Positions 47,790 through 57,237 of a DNA stretch of 64,000 nucleotides are shown here, piece after piece (position 1 is the first letter of the stretch; each line of letters starts with the position of its first letter). The position numbers and the translations under genes were made by a program. The notes below the pieces were generated by a model. That model searched no databases, was not told the DNA's origin, and worked only from the letters and a program-made list of their open reading frames with translations. The DNA comes from Ctena decussata (lineage: Eukaryota; Mollusca; Bivalvia; Lucinida; Lucinidae): NCBI GenBank assembly GCA_963989385.1, contig OZ022503.1, positions 64,516,123 to 64,580,122 of the forward strand, written 5' to 3'.

Positions 47790-48370
47790 TTTATGGAAAT
47801 CATTATGCTCATATACATTCTTGAATAATCTTGTCTGTATTGTAGAATAAAACAATATATAACTTTTTACAGGTAGTGAATAACTCTGCTGCACGGTGAT
47901 GAGTCGGGGACAGATTACATGGCGGCCCTGCCATAAACAACTACATTGTATGTTTCAGCACGTTGTCTTTAATTGTCCTCACTACGTAATCAGATCCCCA
48001 CTGAATCCTAAATAATATCTTCCTGTGCATTTTGTTTTGTTTTAACTTCATTATAGAGCTAATGACAAATTCTATCTTCACAACTTTATGACATGTTTTC
48101 AACTGATTGTGAATCTTCAATGTGCCATACAAGACGTATTTTATTTTCAAGAACTTCCAATCATATGTATGAGCGACTTTCAGGATGGAAATAAGTTTTG
48201 AAATCTTGCTTAACGTAAATTTAGTTTCCTGCCAACTCCCCGTCTTTAAATCTGAATGATAGGGAGAGGTAAGGGAATTAAATGACACACCATGAATGTG
48301 TTTTAGGATGATGGCACTTAGCACCAGTATCTTAAGTCGGGCCCAACGCAGTCTTTCTAGTGGTTTCTGT
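47790..48370. other. Intergenic with one unassigned long frame
   Basis: The minus strand has a 127-codon frame at 47941-48324 beginning with ATG or an alternative start. It is basic and Ile/Lys-rich with no domain or signal peptide that I recognise. In DNA this AT-rich, a frame of this length can occur by chance. Confidence 0.3.
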
Positions 48371-48376
48371 TAGCCC

Positions 48377-49306
48377 TGGGGTCGTATTTATAAAAGCACT
48401 TAAGTCATTGCTATGTTGTTGCTAAGGCTTAATTTCGATTAAGGAGATTTCCTACAACTATGAAAGGACCTCTGACAGTTTCAGTGCAAACTTGCCTATT
48501 TTTCGACAAATTACTGCAGCTTCCAAGGAAGGCCAATGTTCAGGTTTTCAGTATACTCATGTAGACTTATGCATTGTAACGTAGTTTTCATATTGATTTT
48601 GTAAAAGTATCATGTCTGCAGACTAAATCTCACTGACTTCTAAAGAGCGGTAAGTGGAATTTTCGGTCATCCAAAAAACATCAAATTTTCGATTTTTCTT
48701 ATTTACTGAATTTTATTTTGTTATACATGCTTAAAATTATGTAAACATTACACCTGCATATAGCATGCAATAATATGTAAATATAATGTATGCTAGCCTT
48801 GTTTAAAGATGCAAAGGGTCTAATTACCCCACCCATTTTTCAGTTTTTCAGCTGTAGACTATCATCCCCCCGTGCCTCAGCTTGCCACTCACATATAATG
48901 TGTATATTGACAGTACACACATGCATGCAAAGTGGCTAGCTGATGCACGGGGGGGGGGGGGGGGGGGGGAGGGGAGTATCTTTATAAAACTTTTCCTATT
49001 TTCCATACATTTAATTGTAAAATCTTGCATTTTACACCAAAAATCTCAGTCTGTGTGTTTAATAACCGAAAAATTGGTTTTGTGCCAATTAAAGGGAGTT
49101 CCTAGGAAAACATTTCAATTGAAATTTTGAAGTATATCAAAAGTTTATTTTTGACCACTTTTATAGGCAAATTTGCACTACAACTGTCAGAGGTCCTTTG
49201 CTCTGGACTCCAGAGCAAATTTCATAGTTGTAGGGAATCTCCTTCAAAGAAATTTAACCTTAGCAACATCATAGCAACCACTTAAGTCGTTTTATAAATA
49301 CGGCCC
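48377..49306. mobile_element. Foldback MITE copy 3, split by a nested element
   Basis: The left arm (48377-48475) ends at CTACAACTATGAAA, and the right arm resumes at 49197 with TTTGCTCTGGA and ends ATAAATACGGCCCCTG. Joining the two gives ATGAAATTTGCTCTGG, the sequence found in intact copies, so the interruption is clean. Confidence 0.85.
48476..49196. mobile_element. 721 bp TIR element nested in foldback MITE
   Basis: The TIRs GGACCTCTGACAGTT ... GTGCAAA ... TTGCCTAT and ATAGGCAAATTTGCAC ... AACTGTCAGAGGTCC face each other. The interior holds CCCATTTTTCAGTTTTTCAG and AGCTGTAGACTATC (also near 1031-1075), a pair GTGCCTCAGCTTGCCACT / AGTGGCTAGCTGATGCAC around 48872-48946, and a G run at 48949-48969. 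It has no transposase frame. A relative of the GTGCC ... GCCACT part occurs near 32110-32135. Confidence 0.8.
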
Positions 49307-49309
49307 CTG

Positions 49310-49850
49310 TTTCACATTCTGTATATTTCAACGTATTTAATGATTTTATATGTTTATTCATAGTAGAACAAAAACAAATGATGACTCATTAGGCAACCCT
49401 TTCACCATTTTCTACGTAGGCAAGACGGTGCCAAAGCGTATGTAAAAACTATTGGTTATTTTGAAAGAGTAAAATGGCAGGGAACAACTGTGTTACATTT
49501 TTGATGATTTTAAAGTCAGATATTATTTTAATTAAAGGTTGATTTGTCAACAAACAGTTGAAATTTAACGCTACCATTTAAGAAGAAGAGTAAGAAGATA
49601 GGCAATGATTTGGAATAAAAATAATAAGATCCCATTTCCCGCCTTCAAAACTCAAAGGGAAAGAAGTATACATGTATAAATAAACTGACAAAACTTCACG
49701 AAAGACACACACGGTAAGCCGTAAAACCCCTCTTTCCCAAACTGATTGTCATTCAGCTACCCTTAACTGCAAACAGCAGTAACATCTATTTTTCCCATTT
49801 TCTATTTGAAATTACAAAACGAAACTGAAAGCACACTTGCCAGTATACCT
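49310..49850. other. Intergenic with dispersed repeat
   Basis: 49590-49680 is the dispersed repeat also at 8222-8300. There is no gene. Confidence 0.4.
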
Positions 49851-49859
49851 GTGCCCACA

Positions 49860-50330
49860 CTGCTAGAAGACCATAATAAGCAAAAAAAAAAGTAACATTT
49901 AGGAACCACAACATAATGTACCGGTTTGGAACAGTCAGAAATAAATTACACGGAGGTGAGGTCGGGGGAACTTTAACTAGTTTTACTGGAATCCAAACCC
50001 TCGCCCTAACCTTCCGTAATGGCTCAACCCAATCAAACCAATTACCACACACACAACAGACCAACGAAAGCACCAGTTTGGACAATAAGAACAAATTATG
50101 CGAAAATTCCTAAACCTATTTTCTATCTTATTTGTTAAAACATAACAAGAAGCAAAGTGGACAGCGTGGTCATAATGCTGGAAGACCATAGACAAAAAGA
50201 GACACAGTGAAAAACCACAACAAAAGTACCGCATTGGAACTGTCAGGAACAAATTTCTGCTGGGAGTGGGGGTGAGGGAGAGGGGAGGAGTCTTAAAATA
50301 GTTCTACTGGATCGAACCCTCGCTCCCTGC
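49860..50330 (-). repeat. Two LINE 3'-tail modules in reverse
   Basis: TACCGGTTTGGAACAGTCAG (about 49919) and TACCGCATTGGAACTGTCAG (about 50227) are reverse-strand relatives of the CCATTCCAAGGCGGT tail at 10.6, 33.5 and 54.9 kb. Each is followed by a G-rich stretch and AACCCTCGC. They lie directly downstream of the RT pseudogene and may be its 3' UTR, duplicated. Confidence 0.6.
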
Positions 50331-50512
50331 TTCATTTGGTAACCTATTTTATATATTTATGTTAGGGCTAGCCTTAACATCATAAACAATACACCAATAA
50401 CAGACAAAGTAACAGACAGCACATATGACAACCAAGAAAAACCAAAACAGACGTGTCGCCTTATACCCCGAATGGCCAAGCAACAGAAAAAATAAGCTCC
50501 GGCCCGAGACAA

Positions 50513-51430
50513 CTAAAATAAATAGCTTGATGTCGGGTCTTTCATTGCATCTGATGCCCTATCCACCGTCGTGCAATTAAAGAGGAAAGCATAGTTATTA
50601 ACCATGACTGGGCTAACCACTTGGCATGCAGATTGGAGCATTAAATTTATGTTATATCCAATACGTATGATAATTTTTCTGATTTGATAAGAAAAATTAG
50701 CCTTACTTAATTGTTTCTCTTGACTTTATAGACTAATTCACCATACAATTCTGATTCCGATAGAACCTGCTGCAAAAGTGCTGTTAATCAGACCTTGAAT
50801 TTCTCGTAGTGTCGGCGATGCAATTTTGAGAGTGCTTTTCGAAGTCTATGACACCGATAGCCTTGCTGAGGAAGTATATCAGTTAACATTTTAATACGGG
50901 CATTGAAGTCTGTCACATGACAAGACACCCATGCAGACCGAATAAATTGAGAAATGTAAACCACGTAAAAGGTAGAACGGGGAACATCACCATCCAAAAA
51001 AAGAAAATTTGTAACGTCAAAATTAAAGTCATCGCGTTTATCATAAGTTTCGGTTGTACCAAATCCGTTTGATATAGATAAGTGCAAATCAAAAAAAAAA
51101 AAAAAAAAAGGGGGCTTTGATACGGATGCATTCCCTTTATTCAACGGCAGCTCAGGTAGATTATTACCATTCACTATGGCTTCAAAGTAAGGATTGTCAA
51201 TGTTTAAAATCTTCGAGATACCCAGATGTAGAGTTAATGCCTCTATAGTTTCCGCTTGTTTGTTATTAGAATAAGAATCATTACCTTTCTTACATAGCAA
51301 AATAAAAACAAATCAGCTACAACAGGAGCACAATTAGTATCAATCGGAATAACAACAATTTGTCTGTACTTGAAGCAATTTAGATATAGCTCCATCAATC
51401 CCACAATTTCTGAGAAAAGAAGGACTTTGA
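50513..51430 (-). pseudogene. Reverse transcriptase pseudogene (YLDD-type family)
   Basis: Reading down from 51430, successive frames give FSEIVGLMELYLNCFKYRQI, VVIPIDTNCAPVVADLFLFC, then after a frameshift near 51285 KQAETIEALTLHLGISKILN, IDNPYFE, an A/T homopolymer (encoding Phe) at 51090-51108, then DLHLSISNGF, YDKRDDFNFDVTNFLFLDGD, VYISQFIRSAWV and GYRCHRLRKALSKLHRRHYE. A stop lies at 50786-50788, and reading continues as LTALLQQVLSESELYGELVY, NFSYQIRKIIIRIGYNI and YAFLFNCTTVDRASDAMKDP, ending at TAG 50513-50515. From memory this follows a family of RTs seen in many invertebrates with YLDDLLNIDNPYFE. Here the Y-x-D-D position reads LGISKI, so it cannot be catalytic. Clade not assigned. 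Confidence 0.85.
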
Positions 51431-51439
51431 ATTAACTTA

Positions 51440-53020
51440 AATGAGTCTAAGATCTTCTCTTTTATATATAAGGACTAAAAGAAACATTTTCATCGCACTT
51501 AACAACTCTTCATATGTCGCGAGGGTACTGGTATTCAGTGAAAGATATCCATATTTCTACATCTCATTCAAACGGACCTAGTAATAATTATATAAAATGA
51601 TCATGGCTGCACACCTCAGGTTGACATTTCCTGCACTGTAGGACAAATGTAGCTCATGAACGTTCTATGTGCCACAAAACGTCAAATGCTTTAAAAAGCA
51701 CAAGTCATCGGTAGCATTAAAATATACATCAGTTTTCAATACATATTAGACATCGGGGAGGCTACCAAAAAGTCAACCATTGTGAGTCCTATAAAACCTT
51801 TTTATAGACCTTTGGTGATTTTGATCTAATTAGGAGTTAGTCTCATAGTCTTTTCAGCATAGTAATTGGAATCAGTGTCCTGAAAGGGTCGTTAGACTGA
51901 CTCGTAACGAAATCGTCCAAATCGCCAATGCCAAAGAGATGGCAATAAACGTGCATTATATGCTATTATTCTTTAACATTTTTATGTTCATGGACTGGTC
52001 CATATCCTTTTCATATTGATGAGTCCATTTGTCAGTTAAAGGGTGTCTGGTTTAGTTTATTTCTATCATTCTTATTATTAGGAGACCTAAGTGTTTTACC
52101 AAAGCCAAAATATCGCGTTATCACAGGAAATAATCTGTTGCTAGTTGAAGCAATATTATCATAAACATCATCCATTTAGTGACCAGCAAAGCAAAACAAG
52201 ATATCTCAAATTCACTCGAATGCAAGCAGTTCGCCCAACAACGGCAGAGGCTCAATCCACGCAAGCACTGTCCATACTGCCCATGACAGTCCGATAGCCA
52301 AATATACTCCTCGCCAAAAGTTTAGCATAATTAATGAAGAACTAAGCAGCAGATATAACTGATACATATGACTTCTGATATGTCAAAAAGTTTGTTATCA
52401 TTAGTCTTATTCAATTCCATAAAGTTAACAGAAGATGCTGAGGTACTGGAATTTTGGAACTGAGCGGTTGTTTGAATATACAATGCCAAAATTAAGACCA
52501 CTGTATTTCAATGACAATTTTCGACCCTTTTCAAAATTGTGTCCAAAACATCACCAAAAGTAGCTTTATCTTTACCAAACTAGCATAATCTATAGACAAA
52601 ACGTTATGTTGTAATGGGATGTATTAATTGTGGTCATATCATTTCAAATACGGACATTAGAGGCAAACTTGTCAAAACTTGTTTCCAAAATTACCAATAT
52701 TGAATTTTTTTCTATAAATTCTTATCATTATTGTCTTACGGAAAATTGGTAGCCTTTGATACTGGAACTTTAAACATTTTATGAAACACATCAGTTACAT
52801 AGTCGCTTATCTGTCGTAGCCTGATTTTTTAATGCGCGACATTTTTGTATGCAGAAAATAAGAATTTAAAAATAGTGTTTTACTAGAAAAATGTCTTACA
52901 ATTAAACTCGCTAAAATTCTTAAAAATGATATGTGTGGACCCAAATGTCAACAGGCATATGGCTATGCATACTGTCTTTCAAAGTTTATGAATTATATCG
53001 TTGTTTAATATTTTGAAATT
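51440..53020. other. Intergenic, no supported gene
   Basis: AT-rich DNA with no recognised gene, RNA or repeat. An upstream exon for the candidate terminal exon at 53028 would have to lie here or further left, but I could not identify one. Confidence 0.35.
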
Positions 53021-53027
53021 TTTCTGC

Positions 53028-53192
53028 AGGATGTGTAAGAGAGCCACCGTGAAACTGAAATATGCTAAACTTTTGTCGAGGAGTATATATATAAATCGTA
53101 AACTTCCGAAACAGAAAAGCTCGAACAGCGACCCGCTGGTGAGGATCGGACCTGCTCACGTGTGGGCTATAGACTACTGGAAAAAATACTAG
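53028..53192 (+). CDS. Candidate terminal exon, basic C-terminus
   Basis: A strong acceptor (AATTTTTCTGCAG, ending 53028-53029) precedes a frame MCKRATVKLKYAKLLSRSIY, INRKLPKQKSSNSDPLVRIG, PAHVWAIDYWKKY and a TAG at 53190-53192. It is Lys/Arg-rich and ends aromatic and charged. ATTAAA at about 53238 could be its poly(A) signal. If the ATG is not the start, the exon begins in phase 2. No homologous family comes to mind and no 5' exon was found, so this may be a small basic gene or a chance frame. Confidence 0.3.
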   Translation, partial: RMCKRATVKLKYAKLLSRSIYINRKLPKQKSSNSDPLVRIGPAHVWAIDYWKKY

Positions 53193-53559
53193 TAATATGA
53201 TAACTTAAGATCTGATATGTGTACAAGTTACATAATTAAATATACAGTATGCTATGAAATACCGTTTCACAGTGCTCCAGATACTAATGCACAACTGCGT
53301 TCATGGATAACTTGTTCAGTCTAGTGGAAAATAAGTTTATGCAGTGCACAAATTCAATAGCAACATATTGACATATACACGTAAATGTGTGAGATTTAAA
53401 CCTGAAGAAGGTAAATGATAAAAAAATCTTTTCAAGCATTTGCCGCGGCGATGCAAGTTACTGATATGCAATTGTTTTTTACAATGTGTAATGATATAAT
53501 GTCATTGTTCATAATTATTTAACTGCCGTCATTTATCATGCTTTTGCGGCAGAATTCCA

Positions 53560-54500
53560 CCTGATTACAGGGTAATGATAACATAATGTGCCTGTACGAA
53601 ACGTTACGCCTGAAATAGAGGCGTAATTAGGGGTCTGTTTCGCCAATGATTTTTTCCTTTTTTCGCACCAGGAAGGTGCTTTTAGTTCAGTATAATCCGG
53701 GCATAATCCGGGCGTAAAATTTGGGGCGAAATAAGTAAATTAGGCGTAATCCTTTGGAATTTATGGTTGGAAAATAGCAAAGATTACGGGCGGAAACATG
53801 AAGAATTACGGGCGTGATACCACAGCACTTACCGGCGGAATTGCATGCTCTCTGACATATATTGGAGGACTGACTGAAGTATACACAGCATTTTCTGTGT
53901 AACATACATGACTAAAATAAACAAACAAATTATATTATATCTGTATCTGCATTATTTGGTATTTTCAAAGCAACCAGACTTTAGAAAGATTCAGATAGCT
54001 TTGAATGAGCTCAAGGCGGCATTATCTACACTGTCATTCAAGCTGTGCCGGTTGGAAGTTATGAGGCCTATAAAATGGGTGGAGTGCTGAGAAAAAAGTA
54101 ACATTTTAATGCCATGACCGAAATCTGCTATCACATTATTTCACGTCGCAGTTAGTACACGGATTGGCTTTCGGAACACCAAAATTTTACATTGCGCCTT
54201 AGGGTAAAATAGACCAAGGACTTGTTAATCGGAGTTTTAACTGAGACGTGAAATCGGGCCTAAGTTTTCCTCCGAAATGTCATGTGACAGGAAGTGGTTA
54301 TTCCGCCTCAAATTTACGCCCGAAATAAGTGTCTTGTTTCTACACCCGAAATATTTGAGATTGAGATGTAAGATTTGACAGAATCTATAATTTCTCAGGC
54401 GTAATTGCATATTCCGCCACCGTTTCACCCGGTAAACTAATTTTTCGCCCTGATTCCGCCCCCTTTACGGGCGAAACCCGCTCAAAAGTTTCATACGGGT
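53560..54500. repeat. Element rich in GGGCGTAA/GGGCGAAA words
   Basis: Words of the form GGCGTAAT, GGGCGGAAA, GGGCGAAA and their complements (TTTCGCCC, TTCCGCC, ATTACGCC) occur about 20 times. They run mostly forward at 53600-53830 and reversed at 54240-54480, suggesting a foldback around a unique centre. 53697-53885 is repeated at 56073-56258. No transposase is recognised. Short frames across it are incidental. Confidence 0.6.
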
Positions 54501-54786
54501 GATGTCGTGTTGCGCAAATGATATAAGGCAATGTCTGTAGAAGCTATCTCTGAAGATGATTGGATACATACTGATGTTTGCCGTGATAATAGCGTTCGAT
54601 TGGTCAAACGACGAAACCGACTCACGTCATCGTCCAACTGCAGCGTCAAGTTCGGACAAAACTGCGTTTGCTTTTTATTTGTTTGACGCTCTGTCCGGCT
54701 TAGATCATCTAATAACTCATGATAAATAAAACAAAACCAAAAACATTTTAGTGTCTTTTGATGTCAGGTTTTTCATGCGAGACCAG

Positions 54787-55363
54787 GGTCCGTATTCATA
54801 AAGCCACTTAAGTCGTTGCTATGCGGTTGCTAAGGCTAAATATCTATAAAGGAGATTTCCTACGACTAGGAAATTTGGTCTGGAGGAACAGTTTGTGAGG
54901 ATGAGGTTGGGCCTGTAAAATCGATTTAAGCCCCCCCCCCCCCCCCCCCCCCCCCCCCAGTAATTCATTACTGACCGTTCCAAGGCGGTAGTTCTGTTGT
55001 GGTTCTCTGTTGCCTGTTTTTGGTGTCAGAGTTTCTGTGATGTTTTACCTTATGTATGTTCTTATTATTTTTGGTTCGGTTTGGGTTGCTGAGTGGCCAC
55101 CTTTTGGGAACAAGCTGCTCACTCGGTTGGCCATATGTTCTCTGTATCTTGATTATTTGTAATCTTAGTTGTTTCCAACTATGGTTTGAGGGCTGGATTT
55201 GGATTTTGATTGTTTCAGTTCCTGGTCTTTGCATACTTTTTACTTTTTTTGTAAGACTGTTCCTCCAGAGCAAATTTCATAGTTGTAGGGAATCTCCTTC
55301 AAAGAAATTTAGCCTTAGCAACAGCATAGCAACCACTTAAGTCGTTTTATGAATACGGCCCCT
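54787..55363. mobile_element. Foldback MITE copy 4, split by a LINE tail
   Basis: The left arm (54787-54892) ends CTGGAGGAACAGT, and the right arm resumes at about 55253 with AAGACTGTTCCTCCAGAGC and ends ATGAATACGGCCCCTG. The insert of about 360 bp lies almost exactly in the loop of the hairpin. Confidence 0.85.
54893..55252 (+). repeat. LINE 3'-tail insertion inside foldback MITE
   Basis: It contains ATCGATTTAAGCCC, a C run of about 30 (54929-54958), AGTAATTCATTACTGACCGT and TCCAAGGCGGTAGTTCTGTT, the same tail module as at 10587, 33514 and 50227. A 5'-truncated retrotransposition of the LINE would explain it. No A tail is seen. Confidence 0.7.
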
Positions 55364-55369
55364 GAAACA

Positions 55370-56060
55370 CGCAGGAATAATTCGGCAAGCATTACCCTTT
55401 CTATCCTGTTTCTGGTCTCATCTAATAAACTTAATATCAAAAGACACTCACAGCACGGAAATGAATGACTTTAGTAATAATATATGCTGGAGAAAATCCG
55501 AAGTTTTTTGTCGAAAGAATATCAGTATGTGTAACCATTGGAAATTTGGCAGACCATGACATACACGGAATGCCAGGCTCCAATGCAGTGGCATCATAGA
55601 TCTGTTACCATAGTAATAAGAGTTCATATTGAAGTCAGTGGCGTCACCGGGACGTCATTCTGCCTAAGTACGAAGCACAACAGTTGGTAATTCCGTAGTT
55701 GCTATGCAAACAGATCTGTGATGGTATTGGTATCGGAGCATGGTATACACTGTATGTCATGCTCATCTCGAATTACAAGTGAGATGCTACTTGAAATTCA
55801 TACAATGGGAAAGTGTAATTTTCTCAACCATATAATTTATGCTAAAAATTTTAATTCTCCGTTTAACATGGTTTCTCTATAACTGACACCAACTGTCATA
55901 TAAAGCCAAACCTGTCTTAAAGGCCACCTGTATTAAGCAAATAAACTGTCTTAAAAGGCCAAAATCTCATATCCTAAAGAAGCATTGTGAATGTAAATTG
56001 ACCTGTATTAAGCAACGCCTGCGTTAAGCAAGCAGTTTGGCCCTTCCCTTAGGTGCTTGC
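55370..56060. other. Intergenic, no supported gene
   Basis: Two short diverged direct words (CCTGTATTAAGCAA-like, 55927 and 55999) occur. No gene is seen. Confidence 0.35.
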
Positions 56061-56262
56061 ATAAGACAGGGTAATACGGGCGTAAATTTTTGGCGAAATA
56101 ATTAAATTAGGCGTAATCCTTTGGAATTTACGGGCGGAAAATATCAAGGTTACGGGCCGAAACATGAATAATTACGGGTGTGATACCACAAAACTAACGG
56201 GCGGAAATTTATGCTCTCTTGACATATATTGGACGACTGGCTGAAGTATACACAGCATATTT
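56061..56262 (+). repeat. Partial copy of the GGGCGTAA element, upstream of peptide exon
   Basis: Closely related to 53697-53885 (GGCGTAATCCTTTGGAATTT, GAAGTATACACAGCAT). Similarity stops at about 56262, some 14 bp before the acceptor and ATG of the peptide gene. Confidence 0.75.
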
Positions 56263-56276
56263 GTATTTGTTTCCAG

Positions 56277-57206
56277 ATGAAAGTGCTGTTGCAGATCTTC
56301 GTGTTCACCATGGTGGTGGCTGTTGCAGTCTTTATGTTGCCAGTTGCTGACACTTACGCCGGCATGGGTCTTGTCATGAAGGCTCACAAACTGCGTACGT
56401 AAACGTGTATGTAAAATATAACTCGATTACAGACTCCTCACGTTTGATAATCACAAAACGTCTTATATTAGCTGGTTCTAACGCCCTACTGACAATATGC
56501 GGAGCAAAAAAAAAAAAAAAAAAAATAAATAAAAAAATAAAAAACGCTACTTTATAGATGACAAGTTATGTACCTAACTCAGTGATACTGATTTGCCTGT
56601 TTAATTGTGCCCTATATGTTTAATTGTGCCCTACGATTAGCAAAAGAATGTCCGTGAAAGTAACAGATTTCTATTTCAGCATTTTGCCCTACACCAATTA
56701 AGCGCAGAAGCATACTTCTTCGTTGATCTGAAGCTGTTATATCTTCAGTAATAGAAACCATTTTTGTCGTCTAATTTGCGTAACGATGTTCCCCAGGAGG
56801 CCAAGGGAACAAAAAAAAAACTCCTGGAACCGAGTCCTTTTATGTCCTCTCAAATCGAAAAAGAGAGTTGCTGACTCGGCTTATCACTTGTAATTTATTG
56901 TTTGTTTGGATGTCTTTGTCAATCTTTCCCTTTGATGTTGGGGATAGGGTTTAGGATCTGATTCAGTCAGTTCCTGAAATGTAGGTACTCTTTGAATTTG
57001 TAATAGAAAATAATAATAACGTTAACATAAAAAAGGTAAACATGCACCCCCCCCCCCCCCAAAAAAAAAGGTAATAATAAAATACCGAGTCAAAAAAGTT
57101 CCTATACACGAAATTTCATGTATTGCCATGACAAATGCGGAAGTTATGAACATTTAGTTTTTATTGACTTCAGAAGAGTATCAATTTGCTTAGTGAACAG
57201 ATTTAT

Positions 57207-57237
<31 letters not shown>

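Noticed and set aside
47941..48324. 127-codon minus-strand frame
   Set aside because: No recognisable domain; base composition like the surrounding DNA; likely chance.
54968..55340. ORFs over the foldback at 54.8-55.4 kb
   Set aside because: They lie in LINE-tail and hairpin sequence and have no domain.
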